Assembly: GCF_029906645.1 (NCBI RefSeq)
Contig: NZ_JARYGZ010000001.1
Span: 1,297,208 to 1,361,207 of the forward strand
Length of the DNA: 64,000 nt
Source of the DNA: Sphingomonas oryzagri
Lineage (GTDB): Bacteria; Pseudomonadota; Alphaproteobacteria; Sphingomonadales; Sphingomonadaceae
Reading direction: 5' to 3'
Shown here: in pieces, positions 23,734-32,750 of the stretch
How positions within the stretch are numbered: the first letter of the stretch is position 1
Layout of the letters: each line of letters starts with the position of its first letter
Notes under the pieces: generated by a model
The model's database searches: none
What the model saw: only the letters and a program-made list of their open reading frames with translations
What the model was told of the DNA's origin: nothing
Position numbers and translations under genes: made by a program

Positions 23734-25416
23734 ATGGCATCGACCAACAAGTTCGACGCGATCGTCATCGGTTCCGGCGTCAGCGGTGGCTTCGCGGCCA
23801 AGGAGCTGACCGAGAAGGGCCTGCGCGTGCTGATGCTCGATCGCGGCTACATGGTCGAGCATGGCGAGGGCTACCCCTATGACGGCAAGCCCGCCTTCGA
23901 GCTACCGGCGCGCGGCGATGTGCCGCAGGCGATCGTGGATAGCGACTATTTCATCGCCAAGCACGGCTATCTCTCGACCAGCAATGTCCAATTCTACAAT
24001 GACGACCGGCTGAACCCCTACGCCTACGATCAGGGCAGCAAATTCTATTGGATCCGCCCGGCGGCGGTCGGCGGCAAGTCGCTGATCTGGGGGCGCTGGA
24101 GCTTCCGCTGGAGCCCCGCCGATTTCGAGGCGAACAAGCGCGAAGGGATCGGCGGCGCATGGCCGATCGGCTATGACGACGTTGCGCCGTGGTACAGCTA
24201 TGTCGAGAAATATATCGGCGTTTCCGGCTCACGGGAAAACCTGCCCTATCTGCCGGACAGCGAATTCCAGCCGCCGATGCCGATGAACGTCGCGGAAAAG
24301 TGGTTCAAGCAACGGCTCGAATCCGGCTTCCCCGGCCGCAAGCTGATCAACGCGCGCCTCTCCAACATGACCGAGGACAAGCCCGAGCAGAATCGCACCA
24401 AGTGCCAGTTCCGCAATCAGTGCTCCAACGGCTGCTCGTTCGGCGCCTACTTCTCGACGCAGGCCGTCACGCTGCCCGCAGCACGCGCGACCGGACGGCT
24501 GACCGTGCGGCCCGACGCGGTCGTCTCTAACCTCGAATATGATCCGGCGAAGAAGCGCGTCACCGGCGTGCGCTTCGTCGATGCCAAGACCGGGCAGGCC
24601 GAAATCGTGAAGGCGGATATCGTATTCCTCTGCGCCTCCGCCATGGGATCGGTGCAGATCCTGATGAACAGCCGCGCGCCGGGATCGGAGCGCAGCTGGT
24701 TCGACACCAGCGGGATGCTCGGCCGCTCGGTGATGGATCACATCTTCCGCGTGAACATCTCCGGCGAGGTGCCGGGGATGACCGAGTTCATAGAATATGG
24801 CCGGCGTCCCGGATCGGTCTACATCCCGCGCTTCCGCAATATCGGGCAGGACGAAGGAGTCGGTTTCCGGCGTGGCTATGGCTATCAGGGCGGCGCGAGC
24901 CGCAGCATGGCCAAGCCGGTCGGCTTCGGAAAGGCGATGAAGGAGGGCATGCGCAAATATGCCCCGTGGCGCTTCTCGATCGGCGCGTTCGGCGAATGCC
25001 TGCCCTATGACGACAACCGCGTATCGCTCGTTCCCGACAAGCTCGATCGCTTCGGCATCCCGCAGATGCGCTTCGACGTCACCTTCCGCGACAACGAATT
25101 CAAGATGATGGCGGACGCACGCCAGCAGGGCGAGATCATGCTGCGCCAGGCCGGTCTGCTCAACGTCACCAGCGACGAGGCCGAACATGTGCCGGGCGAC
25201 GCGATCCATGAAATGGGCGGCGCGCGCATGGGCAACGATCCGCGCTCGTCGGTGCTCAACAAGTGGAACCAGGCGCATGAGGCGCCCAACCTGTTCGTCA
25301 CCGACGGTTCGCAGATGAACTCGGTCTCCTGCGTCAATCCGTCGCTCACCTTCATGGCGATGACCTGCCGCGCGGTCGATCATGCGGTGAAGCTGCGCCG
25401 GGCAGGCACGATCTAG
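23734..25416 (+). CDS. GMC-family FAD dehydrogenase with predicted [3Fe-4S] motif
   Basis: This is a 560-residue GMC oxidoreductase. The FAD motif IGSGVSGG lies at residues 12-19 and the catalytic His-Asn pair is H492 (AIHEMGGARMG) and N535 (VNPSLTF). Three cysteines, C224, C230 and C234, form C-x5-C-x3-C, the spacing of the [3Fe-4S] site in the catalytic subunit of Burkholderia FAD glucose dehydrogenase. No signal peptide is present, so export with the Tat-borne subunit 3 encoded just upstream is likely, and the operon cytochrome c can accept its electrons. With DUF1080 and keto-sugar enzymes alongside, oxidation of a glycoside hydroxyl, probably C3, is the best inference. The sugar itself cannot be read from sequence. 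Confidence 0.9.
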   Translation: MASTNKFDAIVIGSGVSGGFAAKELTEKGLRVLMLDRGYMVEHGEGYPYDGKPAFELPARGDVPQAIVDSDYFIAKHGYLSTSNVQFYNDDRLNPYAYDQGSKFYWIRPAAVGGKSLIWGRWSFRWSPADFEANKREGIGGAWPIGYDDVAPWYSYVEKYIGVSGSRENLPYLPDSEFQPPMPMNVAEKWFKQRLESGFPGRKLINARLSNMTEDKPEQNRTKCQFRNQCSNGCSFGAYFSTQAVTLPAARATGRLTVRPDAVVSNLEYDPAKKRVTGVRFVDAKTGQAEIVKADIVFLCASAMGSVQILMNSRAPGSERSWFDTSGMLGRSVMDHIFRVNISGEVPGMTEFIEYGRRPGSVYIPRFRNIGQDEGVGFRRGYGYQGGASRSMAKPVGFGKAMKEGMRKYAPWRFSIGAFGECLPYDDNRVSLVPDKLDRFGIPQMRFDVTFRDNEFKMMADARQQGEIMLRQAGLLNVTSDEAEHVPGDAIHEMGGARMGNDPRSSVLNKWNQAHEAPNLFVTDGSQMNSVSCVNPSLTFMAMTCRAVDHAVKLRRAGTI

Positions 25417-25425
25417 GAGAGCGGC

Positions 25426-26832
25426 ATGACGATCGATCGTCGCACATGGCTCACCGGCGCGGCGGCCGGCGTCGCGGGGATGGCGCTCCCCGTGCAGGCC
25501 GCGAAGCGCCACCGCCGGATCGCTCCCAGCGATCGGGTCAACGTCGCGGCGATCGGTGCCGGCGGCATGGGCGCCGCCAACATGGAGCAACTCACCAGCC
25601 AGAATATCGTCGCGATCGCCGACCCCGATCTGTCGCACGTCGCCAAATCGTTCGTGGACAGCAGCGGCGCCCCGATCGCCGAACGCGCGGCGCTCAAGGC
25701 CGCCTACGACAAGGCCGACAAATACGCCGACTATCGCCGCATGCTCGATACCCGAAAGGACATCGACGCGGTGGTCATCGCTACGCCCGACCAACATCAC
25801 GCGGTCGCCGCGAAGATGGCGATGGAGCGCGGCCTTCACGTCTATGTCCAGAAGCCACTGACCTACACGGTGCGCGAGGCGCGACTGCTCGACGAGCTGG
25901 CTCGCACCAATCCCCGCCTCGTCACCCAGATGGGCAATCAGGGGCATTCGGGCGACGACGGGCGCCGCGTGGTCGAGTTGATCCGTGGCGGTGCGATCGG
26001 TGCGGTGCGCGAGGTCCATGTCTGGACCAACCGGCCGATCTGGCCGCAAGGCGTCGCCCGGCCTGCCGCATTGCCAACGCCCGCCGGGTTCGACTGGGAC
26101 GTTTGGCTCGGCCCGGCGACGGTCGATTGGGGCTACAATCCGCTCTACGCCCATTTCAACTGGCGCGGCTGGCAGCCCTTCGGCTGCGGCGCGCTGGGCG
26201 ACATGGGGGCGCACCTGCTCGATTTCCCGGTCTGGGCGCTGGAACCGGGCCTGCCGACCCGTGTCGAGACGCGCCACTCCGCCTGGGGCGAGAACCAACG
26301 CACGCCGGACGCCGGCGAGGGAGACCAGCGCGGCAGCTACCCGCTCGCCACCATCACCACCTTCACCTTCGGCAACGCAAAGGGCGGGCCGCTCACCATC
26401 ACCTGGTATGACGGCGGTCTGATGCCGCCCACCCCGCCAAGGCTTCCCCCAGAGGCCGTGATGAAGCCCGAGGGCGGCGTGATGTTCGTGGGTGCGCAAG
26501 GCATGCTGATGCACGAAACCTACGGCGAGAAGCCGGTCCTGATCGGCGATGGCACCGCCCAGCGCGCCGCCGCCATCCCGCAATCGCTGCCCCGCATCAA
26601 GGATGGGCGGCAGGGCCACGAGATGAACTGGATCCGCGCGATCCGTGGCGAGGAGGCGATCTCCTCCCCCTTCGCTGTCGGCGCACCCCTCACCGAAACC
26701 ATGCTGCTCGGCATCGTCGCGATGCGGGCCGGCCAGCCGATCGAGTATGACGGCGCGGCCGGCCGCATCACCAACCTGCCCGACGCCAACCGCTATCTCG
26801 ACAGAACCTACCGAAAGGGATGGGAGCTATGA
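25426..26832 (+). CDS. Exported Gfo/Idh/MocA-family oxidoreductase
   Basis: This is a 468-residue oxidoreductase with a twin-arginine signal (DRRTWLTGAAAGVAGMALPVQA). The Rossmann motif AIGAGGMGAAN follows, then ATPDQHHAVAAKMA and VQKPLTYTVREAR with the family lysine, and a C-terminal domain containing GCGALGDMGAHLLD. The long form with a Tat signal is common in sugar operons. Tat export would let the folded protein carry a tightly held cofactor, as in glucose-fructose oxidoreductase. It may reduce or further oxidise the keto-glycoside made by the GMC enzyme. It overlaps the DUF1080 gene by four bases. Confidence 0.88.
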   Translation: MTIDRRTWLTGAAAGVAGMALPVQAAKRHRRIAPSDRVNVAAIGAGGMGAANMEQLTSQNIVAIADPDLSHVAKSFVDSSGAPIAERAALKAAYDKADKYADYRRMLDTRKDIDAVVIATPDQHHAVAAKMAMERGLHVYVQKPLTYTVREARLLDELARTNPRLVTQMGNQGHSGDDGRRVVELIRGGAIGAVREVHVWTNRPIWPQGVARPAALPTPAGFDWDVWLGPATVDWGYNPLYAHFNWRGWQPFGCGALGDMGAHLLDFPVWALEPGLPTRVETRHSAWGENQRTPDAGEGDQRGSYPLATITTFTFGNAKGGPLTITWYDGGLMPPTPPRLPPEAVMKPEGGVMFVGAQGMLMHETYGEKPVLIGDGTAQRAAAIPQSLPRIKDGRQGHEMNWIRAIRGEEAISSPFAVGAPLTETMLLGIVAMRAGQPIEYDGAAGRITNLPDANRYLDRTYRKGWEL

Positions 26833-27617
26833 AATCGATCCTCGCGGGCACCGCCCCGCTTTTGCTGCTTGCGCTCCCCGTCGCGGTCGCCGCGCAGCAG
26901 GCCAAGCCGGAGGATACCGAGCAATGGTCCCCCGCCGTGCCGGTGGTGACTCCCGGTCGCAGCGACACCGCCTCGCCGCCGTCGGACGCGATCGTGCTGT
27001 TCGACGGCAAGTCGCTCGATCAATGGGCCAACGTGAAGGACGGCGCGCCTGCCGGCTGGACCGTGGCGGACGGCATCGCCACGGTGAAGAAGGAGGCCGG
27101 CAACATCCAGACCCGTCGCTCCTTCGGCAGCTATCAGCTGCATCTCGAATACCGCATACCCGCCAACGTCACCGGCAAGGGGCAGGCGCGCGGCAACAGC
27201 GGGCTGTTCCTCGCCTCCACCGGGCCGGGGGATACCGGCTACGAGCTGCAGATCATGGACAGCTACCACAACGACACTTACGTCAACGGGCAGGCAGGCG
27301 CGATCTACAAGCAGTTTCCGCCGCTGGCGAACCCGGCGCGCAAGCCAGGCGAATGGCAGAGCATCGATGTCGTGTGGACCAAGCCGACCTTCGCCGCAGA
27401 CGGTAGCGTGAAGACGCCGGCCTATCTCACCGCCTATTTCAACGGGGTGCTGGTGCAGGATCACGTCGCGCTGCGCGGTGAGACGCTCTACATCGGCAAG
27501 CCCAGCTACAAGCCCTACGACAAGGCGCCGATCAAGCTGCAGGCGCATGGCGATCCCAGCCCGCCGATCAGCTATCGCAACATCTGGGTGCGGGATCTGG
27601 ATCGATCCGCTTCCTGA
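26829..27617 (+). CDS. Secreted DUF1080 3-keto-disaccharide hydrolase-like protein
   Basis: This is a 262-residue protein with an export signal (MKSILAGTAPLLLLALPVAVAAQQ). The DUF1080 (3keto-disac_hyd) domain spans about residues 55-260, with LFDGKSLDQW, GNSGLFL, YELQIMDSYHNDTY, AIYKQFPPLANPARKPGEW and a final YRNIWVRDL. It is a jelly-roll fold related to laminarinase-like modules. Family members are linked to cleavage of 3-keto-glycosides, and the GMC and TIM-barrel enzymes of the same operon fit that role. It is the last gene and is followed by a strong bidirectional terminator. Confidence 0.9.
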   Translation: MKSILAGTAPLLLLALPVAVAAQQAKPEDTEQWSPAVPVVTPGRSDTASPPSDAIVLFDGKSLDQWANVKDGAPAGWTVADGIATVKKEAGNIQTRRSFGSYQLHLEYRIPANVTGKGQARGNSGLFLASTGPGDTGYELQIMDSYHNDTYVNGQAGAIYKQFPPLANPARKPGEWQSIDVVWTKPTFAADGSVKTPAYLTAYFNGVLVQDHVALRGETLYIGKPSYKPYDKAPIKLQAHGDPSPPISYRNIWVRDLDRSAS

Positions 27618-27638
27618 TCCCGAAGCAAGACTAACCTA

Positions 27639-27670
27639 AAGGGCGGCGAGAGCTTTCTCTCGCCGCCCTT
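27639..27670. terminator. Strong bidirectional terminator
   Basis: Perfect 14-base arms AAGGGCGGCGAGAG and CTCTCGCCGCCCTT enclose a CTTT loop. The hairpin lies between the convergent DUF1080 and ABC/M1 genes, with T-rich tracts on both sides. Confidence 0.85.
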
Positions 27671-27680
27671 CATGTTTTGA

Positions 27681-30600
27681 TCAGCCGACCGTCGCGATCA
27701 CGTTATCGTCCGAATTGCGATCGATCAGGATATTGTAGGGATCGGCGCCCGCGTAGCTCGGCTTGTCCTTGGTCACGAGCTTGATCTGCTGCACGCCGCC
27801 ATGGACGGCCATGCGCTGCAGCGCGAGCACGTTCTTCGCCGCGAACAGGCCGCGGCCCGGCATCGCGGTAAACACGCCGTAATCGATCCGCTCGGCCAAC
27901 GGCGCCTCCGTCTCCACGCCCTTGCCGTCGGCGTAGAATTTGTGGGCCTCGACCGTCAGCGTCGTCTCGTAGCGGCCGTCGGGCAACTTGCGAACGGTCG
28001 CCGCCTTGGTCTTGATATCGTAGAGCGTGATTTTCTCGAACAGATCGGTGATCAGCTGGTTCTCGGCCGGCGTCGCGCCCTTGCGGAACTCGGCAATCAG
28101 ATCGAGCGAGCGCGGGTAAGGCGCCGGCTTGAACTTGAAACGCTCCAGATACCGACGGAGCGCGGCGTTCACCCGATCCGCACCCAGCTCATCCTTGAGC
28201 CGGTACATGACCAGCGAACCCTTGCGGTAGTGGATATATTGCTGATCCTCGACACGATCGAGCGGCAGTTCCTCGATCACCTCGCCGCCGCGCGAACGCA
28301 GGTAGCGATCCAGCTCGAACTGCAGGAAGCGACGGATCTGGTCGCGCCCGTAGAGCTTTTCCATCACCATCAGTGCTGAATATTGGGCGAGGCTCTCAGT
28401 GAGCATGGTCGCGCCCTGCATATCGGCACCGACCGCCTGGTGCGCCCACCATTGGTGACCCAGTTCGTGCGCGGCGACGTAGGTGACGTAATCGATCTTG
28501 GTCTTGTCGGAGAGGTCCGCGATGAAGCCGATACCTTCCGAATAGGGCATCGTCCCCGCGAAGGCCTGCGCGAACTGCGCATAATCGGGGAACTCGATGA
28601 TCCGCGCCTGCCGGAACTGATACGGCCCGAAGGCGGGCTGATAATAATCCAGCCCGTGCGCGAAGGCGGCCAGCATCCGGTCGACATTCTGCGGGTGCTG
28701 CGCATCGTAATAGACGGCGAGGTCGATGCCGCCATGCTTGATGTGCTTCTCCTGATAATGCGCGGACTGGATCGAGAAGAAGTTCTGGATCGGCGCATCG
28801 GTGACGAAACGCGCCGTGCGGCGGCCGTTCGTCGTGGAATCCGCCATCTTGTAGCCCGGCGCGATCGGTGTTTGATCGGCATCGGTGGTGACGGTGATGT
28901 CGGTGTTGATCCAGTCGGCGTGAAGCTGGTTGAACTTCGTGCCTGAAAGATCCTCCAGCTTGGCCGGGCGAAGCTCGGCGGGCAGGCCGTATTTGCGGCG
29001 TTTCACCCGGTCCTGCAGCAGCCCATCGCGCGCCATGCCGACGATCGGCACGATCTCGCTATTGTCCACGAAGGTGCCGTTGTCGACGACGCGCATGTCG
29101 TCGCCATTGTTGCGGAAGCCGATCTGGTGGCGGACGGTGGTGAAGGCGATATGCGCCACCGCACCCGGCGCCAGCGGCGTGGAGAAGCGATAGATACGAT
29201 ACTGGAAGCGCGGATAATCCTTCTCCAGCGTCGCGCCGGAGACGGAGAGCGAAGTCCATTTCGTATCGCGCGTGCCCATGCGGACATGGACTTCGGACAG
29301 CGGCACCGTCTGGCGGTTGACCAGATCGAGTACGCCGGTGGTCACCAGCTTCCGATCGTGCGGCCAGAGATCGACCTTCACGTGCGCCATGGTGACGGCG
29401 GGCTGCAGCACCTTCTCATAGGGCAGCAGCTGCTTCTCGTAATCCGCCTGATACTGGTCATCATCGAGCGGGGTGCGATATTCGTTCCAGACGTGGGTGT
29501 TGGTGAAACACCACGCGCCGATCCCGGCGAAGGCGACAACCGCCACCGCCGCGACCACGCCCGCCGATCCGTTCAGCCGTCGCGGCAGGCGCCGGATACG
29601 GGGCATCAGCCGTGTCTCGGTGCCGCGCCGCCAGAGCGCATGGCTCAGCACCAGCAGCAGCAGCGCGAAGGCGCCCCAATAGGCCCGGAACGACCAGGCA
29701 CCGATCCAATACTGCCCCTGCCCGTTCATGTCGGACAGCGGCACGGACGGCACCTGCGCGTAATTGTAGAGATCGTCGCCGAGGCCGAGCTTGGCGAACA
29801 CCACCTGGGAGACCAGGAAGATCAGCATGATCGCCCAGCCGACGAACTTGTGCGGGCTGATCGCCTGGACGAACACCGCCAGGATGGCGATCAGCAGATC
29901 GTCGGCCGCATTGGGCAGCACGTACCAGACGATATACTTGCCCAGCTCGAAATGATCGTAGCCGTGGATCAGCTGCATCACCATCGCGCCGAGCACGCTG
30001 ATCAGCAGGGTGGAGATCAGCACCAGCGCGACGGCCAGCGCCTTGGGCACCGCGAAGGCCCAGTCAGGCACCGCACTCGCGTCGATGATCTCGTGCGTCT
30101 TGCGATCGCGCTCGCGCCAGACCAACTCGCCGCCATAATAGATGGCGATGATCAGCGGGATGATCGTGAAGCTGCCGTTGAGCAGGTTGATCACGACGCG
30201 CGTCACCGGCAACACCGGCGTGCCGAAGATCTCGCCGAGACTGGTCAGCGCGCCGATCGCGTTGAACAGGCCGAGCGCCAGCAGCACGACATAGGCCGGG
30301 CTGCGGAACACCTGCACCATCTCCAGCCGCGTGCGGGCACGCAGCTGTGCCCAGGCGGTCGCGCGATCGAAGCGCGGATCGGGCAGCGGCCCGGCAGGCG
30401 GCGGCGTCTCGATCGTCTTGGCCGCCTGCGCGGCGATCGCGTCCCGCTTGCGCGCCGCGCGCGACGGGCGCGTGCCGAAGCGGAAGAGCGAATAGGCCAA
30501 TGCCAGGAACGCCGCCCCCACCACGATCCAGATCGCCCGGTTCCACAACAGCATACCGTCCACCGGCGGGGTCAGCGTGTTGCGCTCGGTCGCGGTCCAG

Positions 30601-31265
30601 TATTTCGTCGCGTAGGAAAACGCCCCGAAGCCCAGCGGCTCACCATAGCCCAGCTGCACGTCATGGCTGTGATCCCGCGAGAAGACGACGTTGACGATCG
30701 TCCAGAGCACCAGGAACGCGATCACGCCGACATAGGTCGCCATCATCGATCGGGTCACGGTCGCCAGGGAGAAGAACAATGCCGAGGTCAGGAACAGGTT
30801 GGGCAGCGCGATCCACAGATAGGGCGCGAGGTAGAAGGACAGGCTGTTCGGCCCGAGCTGCTCGGAATCCATCCACGGCATCAGCGTGCCGATCCAGATG
30901 GCGAGCGGGATGAACAGGAAGCCCAGCGTTGCGGCCAGGTAAGCGCCCAGATAACGACCGAACAGATAGCCAGTCTTGGTGACACGGGTGGCGCGAACGA
31001 TCGGGCCGAAGCCGGTCTCGTCGTCACGCACGATCACGTTCGCCACGAAGGCGGTCGAGACGAACATGTAGAAAAGCGAGAAGATCAGGTAGATCTGCCC
31101 AATCGCATAGGGCGCATTCTTGTGGACATTGCCGCCCGATCCGATCTGGATCTGGTCCGACGTGGTCGCCCCGAAGGCGAACAGGCCGAACAGGATGGCC
31201 GCCACCCAGAAGACCGGGTTGCGCATCTGGTAGCGAAGCTCGAAGCCCGCAATCTTGAGGAACAT
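27681..31265 (-). CDS. ABC-2 type permease fused to an M1-family aminopeptidase
   Basis: This is a 1194-residue fusion. The N-terminal half (about residues 1-570) has some twelve membrane helices in two ABC-2-type blocks, separated by a soluble stretch near residues 280-310. One more helix (VVAAVAVVAFAGIGAWCF) leads into the M1 peptidase half, about residues 590-1194. The zinc motif HELGHQWW lies near residue 932, with the third ligand glutamate in MLTESLAQYSAL. It follows its ATPase gene by eleven bases. The soluble half probably faces outside, so export and trimming of peptides, or peptide-stress sensing, are possible. Such fusions are known in Proteobacteria and Bacteroidetes, but their substrate is unclear. 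Confidence 0.92.
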   Translation of the reverse strand: MFLKIAGFELRYQMRNPVFWVAAILFGLFAFGATTSDQIQIGSGGNVHKNAPYAIGQIYLIFSLFYMFVSTAFVANVIVRDDETGFGPIVRATRVTKTGYLFGRYLGAYLAATLGFLFIPLAIWIGTLMPWMDSEQLGPNSLSFYLAPYLWIALPNLFLTSALFFSLATVTRSMMATYVGVIAFLVLWTIVNVVFSRDHSHDVQLGYGEPLGFGAFSYATKYWTATERNTLTPPVDGMLLWNRAIWIVVGAAFLALAYSLFRFGTRPSRAARKRDAIAAQAAKTIETPPPAGPLPDPRFDRATAWAQLRARTRLEMVQVFRSPAYVVLLALGLFNAIGALTSLGEIFGTPVLPVTRVVINLLNGSFTIIPLIIAIYYGGELVWRERDRKTHEIIDASAVPDWAFAVPKALAVALVLISTLLISVLGAMVMQLIHGYDHFELGKYIVWYVLPNAADDLLIAILAVFVQAISPHKFVGWAIMLIFLVSQVVFAKLGLGDDLYNYAQVPSVPLSDMNGQGQYWIGAWSFRAYWGAFALLLLVLSHALWRRGTETRLMPRIRRLPRRLNGSAGVVAAVAVVAFAGIGAWCFTNTHVWNEYRTPLDDDQYQADYEKQLLPYEKVLQPAVTMAHVKVDLWPHDRKLVTTGVLDLVNRQTVPLSEVHVRMGTRDTKWTSLSVSGATLEKDYPRFQYRIYRFSTPLAPGAVAHIAFTTVRHQIGFRNNGDDMRVVDNGTFVDNSEIVPIVGMARDGLLQDRVKRRKYGLPAELRPAKLEDLSGTKFNQLHADWINTDITVTTDADQTPIAPGYKMADSTTNGRRTARFVTDAPIQNFFSIQSAHYQEKHIKHGGIDLAVYYDAQHPQNVDRMLAAFAHGLDYYQPAFGPYQFRQARIIEFPDYAQFAQAFAGTMPYSEGIGFIADLSDKTKIDYVTYVAAHELGHQWWAHQAVGADMQGATMLTESLAQYSALMVMEKLYGRDQIRRFLQFELDRYLRSRGGEVIEELPLDRVEDQQYIHYRKGSLVMYRLKDELGADRVNAALRRYLERFKFKPAPYPRSLDLIAEFRKGATPAENQLITDLFEKITLYDIKTKAATVRKLPDGRYETTLTVEAHKFYADGKGVETEAPLAERIDYGVFTAMPGRGLFAAKNVLALQRMAVHGGVQQIKLVTKDKPSYAGADPYNILIDRNSDDNVIATVG

Positions 31266-31276
31266 GGGGGCGCTCC

Positions 31277-32170
31277 TCAGGCGGCGACGGGCGTGACGGG
31301 ACGACGCGAGGCGTCGAGCGTCGAGAAATAGACGTCCTCGAGATTGCCGGTCACCGGCGTGAACCCCGGTCCCGGCGAGCCGTCCGAGGCGACGTGGATG
31401 ATCGTGCGGCCGGCGAACAGACGGGTCGAGATCACGCGATAGTCGCGCATGTGATCGTCGAGTTCCGCCCGGTCGATCGTCTTCTGCCAGACACGGCCCT
31501 GCGTCTCGGCGATCAGATCGAGCGGCGCGCCTTCCAGCAGGATGCGCCCACCCGCCAGCACCGCCATGCGCGGGCAGAGATCCGCCACGTCCTCGACGAT
31601 GTGGGTGGAGAGGATGACGACGACATTGTCGCCGATCTCCGCCAGCAGATTGAGGAAGCGGTTGCGCTCTTCAGGATCGAGGCCGGCCGTCGGCTCGTCG
31701 ACGATGATCAGGCGCGGATTGCCGATCAGCGCCTGTGCGATGCCGAAACGCTGGCGCATACCGCCCGAAAAGCCAGCCAGCGCCTTCTTGCGCACGTCCC
31801 AGAGATTGACCTTGTGGAGCAGCGCCTCGACCGTCTGCTTGCGCTCGCCACCATGGCCGATGCCCTTCAGCACGGCCATGTGATCGAGCATGTCGTAGGC
31901 GGAACCGCGCGGGTAGACACCGAAATCCTGCGGCAGATAGCCGAGCGTGCGGCGCAGCGCCTCCGGCTCCTTGAGCACGTCGAGACCGTCGAACAGGATG
32001 CTGCCGGATGTCGGCGACTGGAGCGTGGCAATGGTGCGCATCAGCGTCGACTTGCCGGCACCATTAGGCCCCAACAGACCGAACATACCGGCCGGAATGG
32101 TCAGGTTCACGCCATCGAGCGCGCGCGTTCCATTACCGTAGACATGGCTCAGCCCCGTGATCGTCAGCAT
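31277..32170 (-). CDS. ABC transporter ATP-binding protein
   Basis: This is a 297-residue ATPase. Walker A is GPNGAGKS near residue 35, the signature is FSGGMRQR (SGG core), and Walker B is LIIVDEP followed by AGLDPEER. The switch histidine is in STHIVEDV. A C-terminal domain of about 80 residues follows (GRVWQKTIDRAELDDHMRDY), as in drug- and peptide-export ATPases of the CcmA type. It is the first gene of a two-gene operon with the permease/M1 fusion. AAGGGG lies before the ATG. The region upstream is AT-rich with a CATAAT-like -10 element. Confidence 0.92.
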   Translation of the reverse strand: MLTITGLSHVYGNGTRALDGVNLTIPAGMFGLLGPNGAGKSTLMRTIATLQSPTSGSILFDGLDVLKEPEALRRTLGYLPQDFGVYPRGSAYDMLDHMAVLKGIGHGGERKQTVEALLHKVNLWDVRKKALAGFSGGMRQRFGIAQALIGNPRLIIVDEPTAGLDPEERNRFLNLLAEIGDNVVVILSTHIVEDVADLCPRMAVLAGGRILLEGAPLDLIAETQGRVWQKTIDRAELDDHMRDYRVISTRLFAGRTIIHVASDGSPGPGFTPVTGNLEDVYFSTLDASRRPVTPVAA

Positions 32171-32276
32171 GCATGCACCCCTTACTGCTTCATGCCAGAC
32201 TAACTACTGTATTATGATTGTAAAGCACAGGATCGCACCGAAACACATTTCGGGAACGAAATGCTCGGCGGGGCCG

Positions 32277-32657
32277 TCAGCCCGTCTGCGGAAGCTCGTC
32301 GAGCAACAGCCATTGCTCGGCTGGGATGCGCGATGCGAAGACGCCGAAATCGGCCTTTCCGATGAGACCGCGGACATGGGCCTTGTCCGTCATGTCGGCC
32401 GTGAGCAGCGCGAACCGATCGCCCTCGCGGAAGGTTGTCTCGATCTGCCCCAGGATGTGGCGTTCGAGATCCGGATCCTGCCGGCGGGCGCTGCTCACAT
32501 CGGACAGCACCCGGATCGGGATGTCCGTCGCCCGCAGTTCCGCGATCATGCTCCGCAACTGGGCGTAATGATCATCGACCGACTCCCGATCCCATCGCCC
32601 GGTTCCCGTGACGTATATGATCCCGACTTCGGGATCGAACCTGCGCTCGATCGTCAT
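32277..32657 (-). CDS. STAS/SpoIIAA-like protein of unknown role
   Basis: This is a 126-residue protein with alternating strands and helices (MTIERRFDPEVGIIYVTGTG, IRVLSDVSSARRQDPDLE, FALLTADMTDKAHVRGLIG, FGVFASRIPAEQWLL). The size and pattern suggest a SpoIIAA/STAS-like fold, but I find no decisive motif. The start at 32657 is the best fit; a longer frame from 32735 adds 26 residues with no family character. A GST gene lies 93 bases upstream on the same strand. Confidence 0.5.
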   Translation of the reverse strand: MTIERRFDPEVGIIYVTGTGRWDRESVDDHYAQLRSMIAELRATDIPIRVLSDVSSARRQDPDLERHILGQIETTFREGDRFALLTADMTDKAHVRGLIGKADFGVFASRIPAEQWLLLDELPQTG

Positions 32658-32750
32658 CTGCTCGACACCCGTTGGAAGCCGACAGGGTGCGCCCAAGTCC
32701 GGACAATAACAACCGCTGATGGCCATAATCGGCACAATTCCGCGGAAAAT

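Noticed and set aside
24229-26619. 796-codon open frame antisense to the GMC and Gfo/Idh genes
   Set aside because: It spans two well-supported genes and has no family similarity.
29127-31331. 734-codon open frame antisense to the ABC permease half
   Set aside because: Composition is that of a shadow frame (Arg, Gln, Asp, His rich) and the minus-strand membrane helices are unambiguous.
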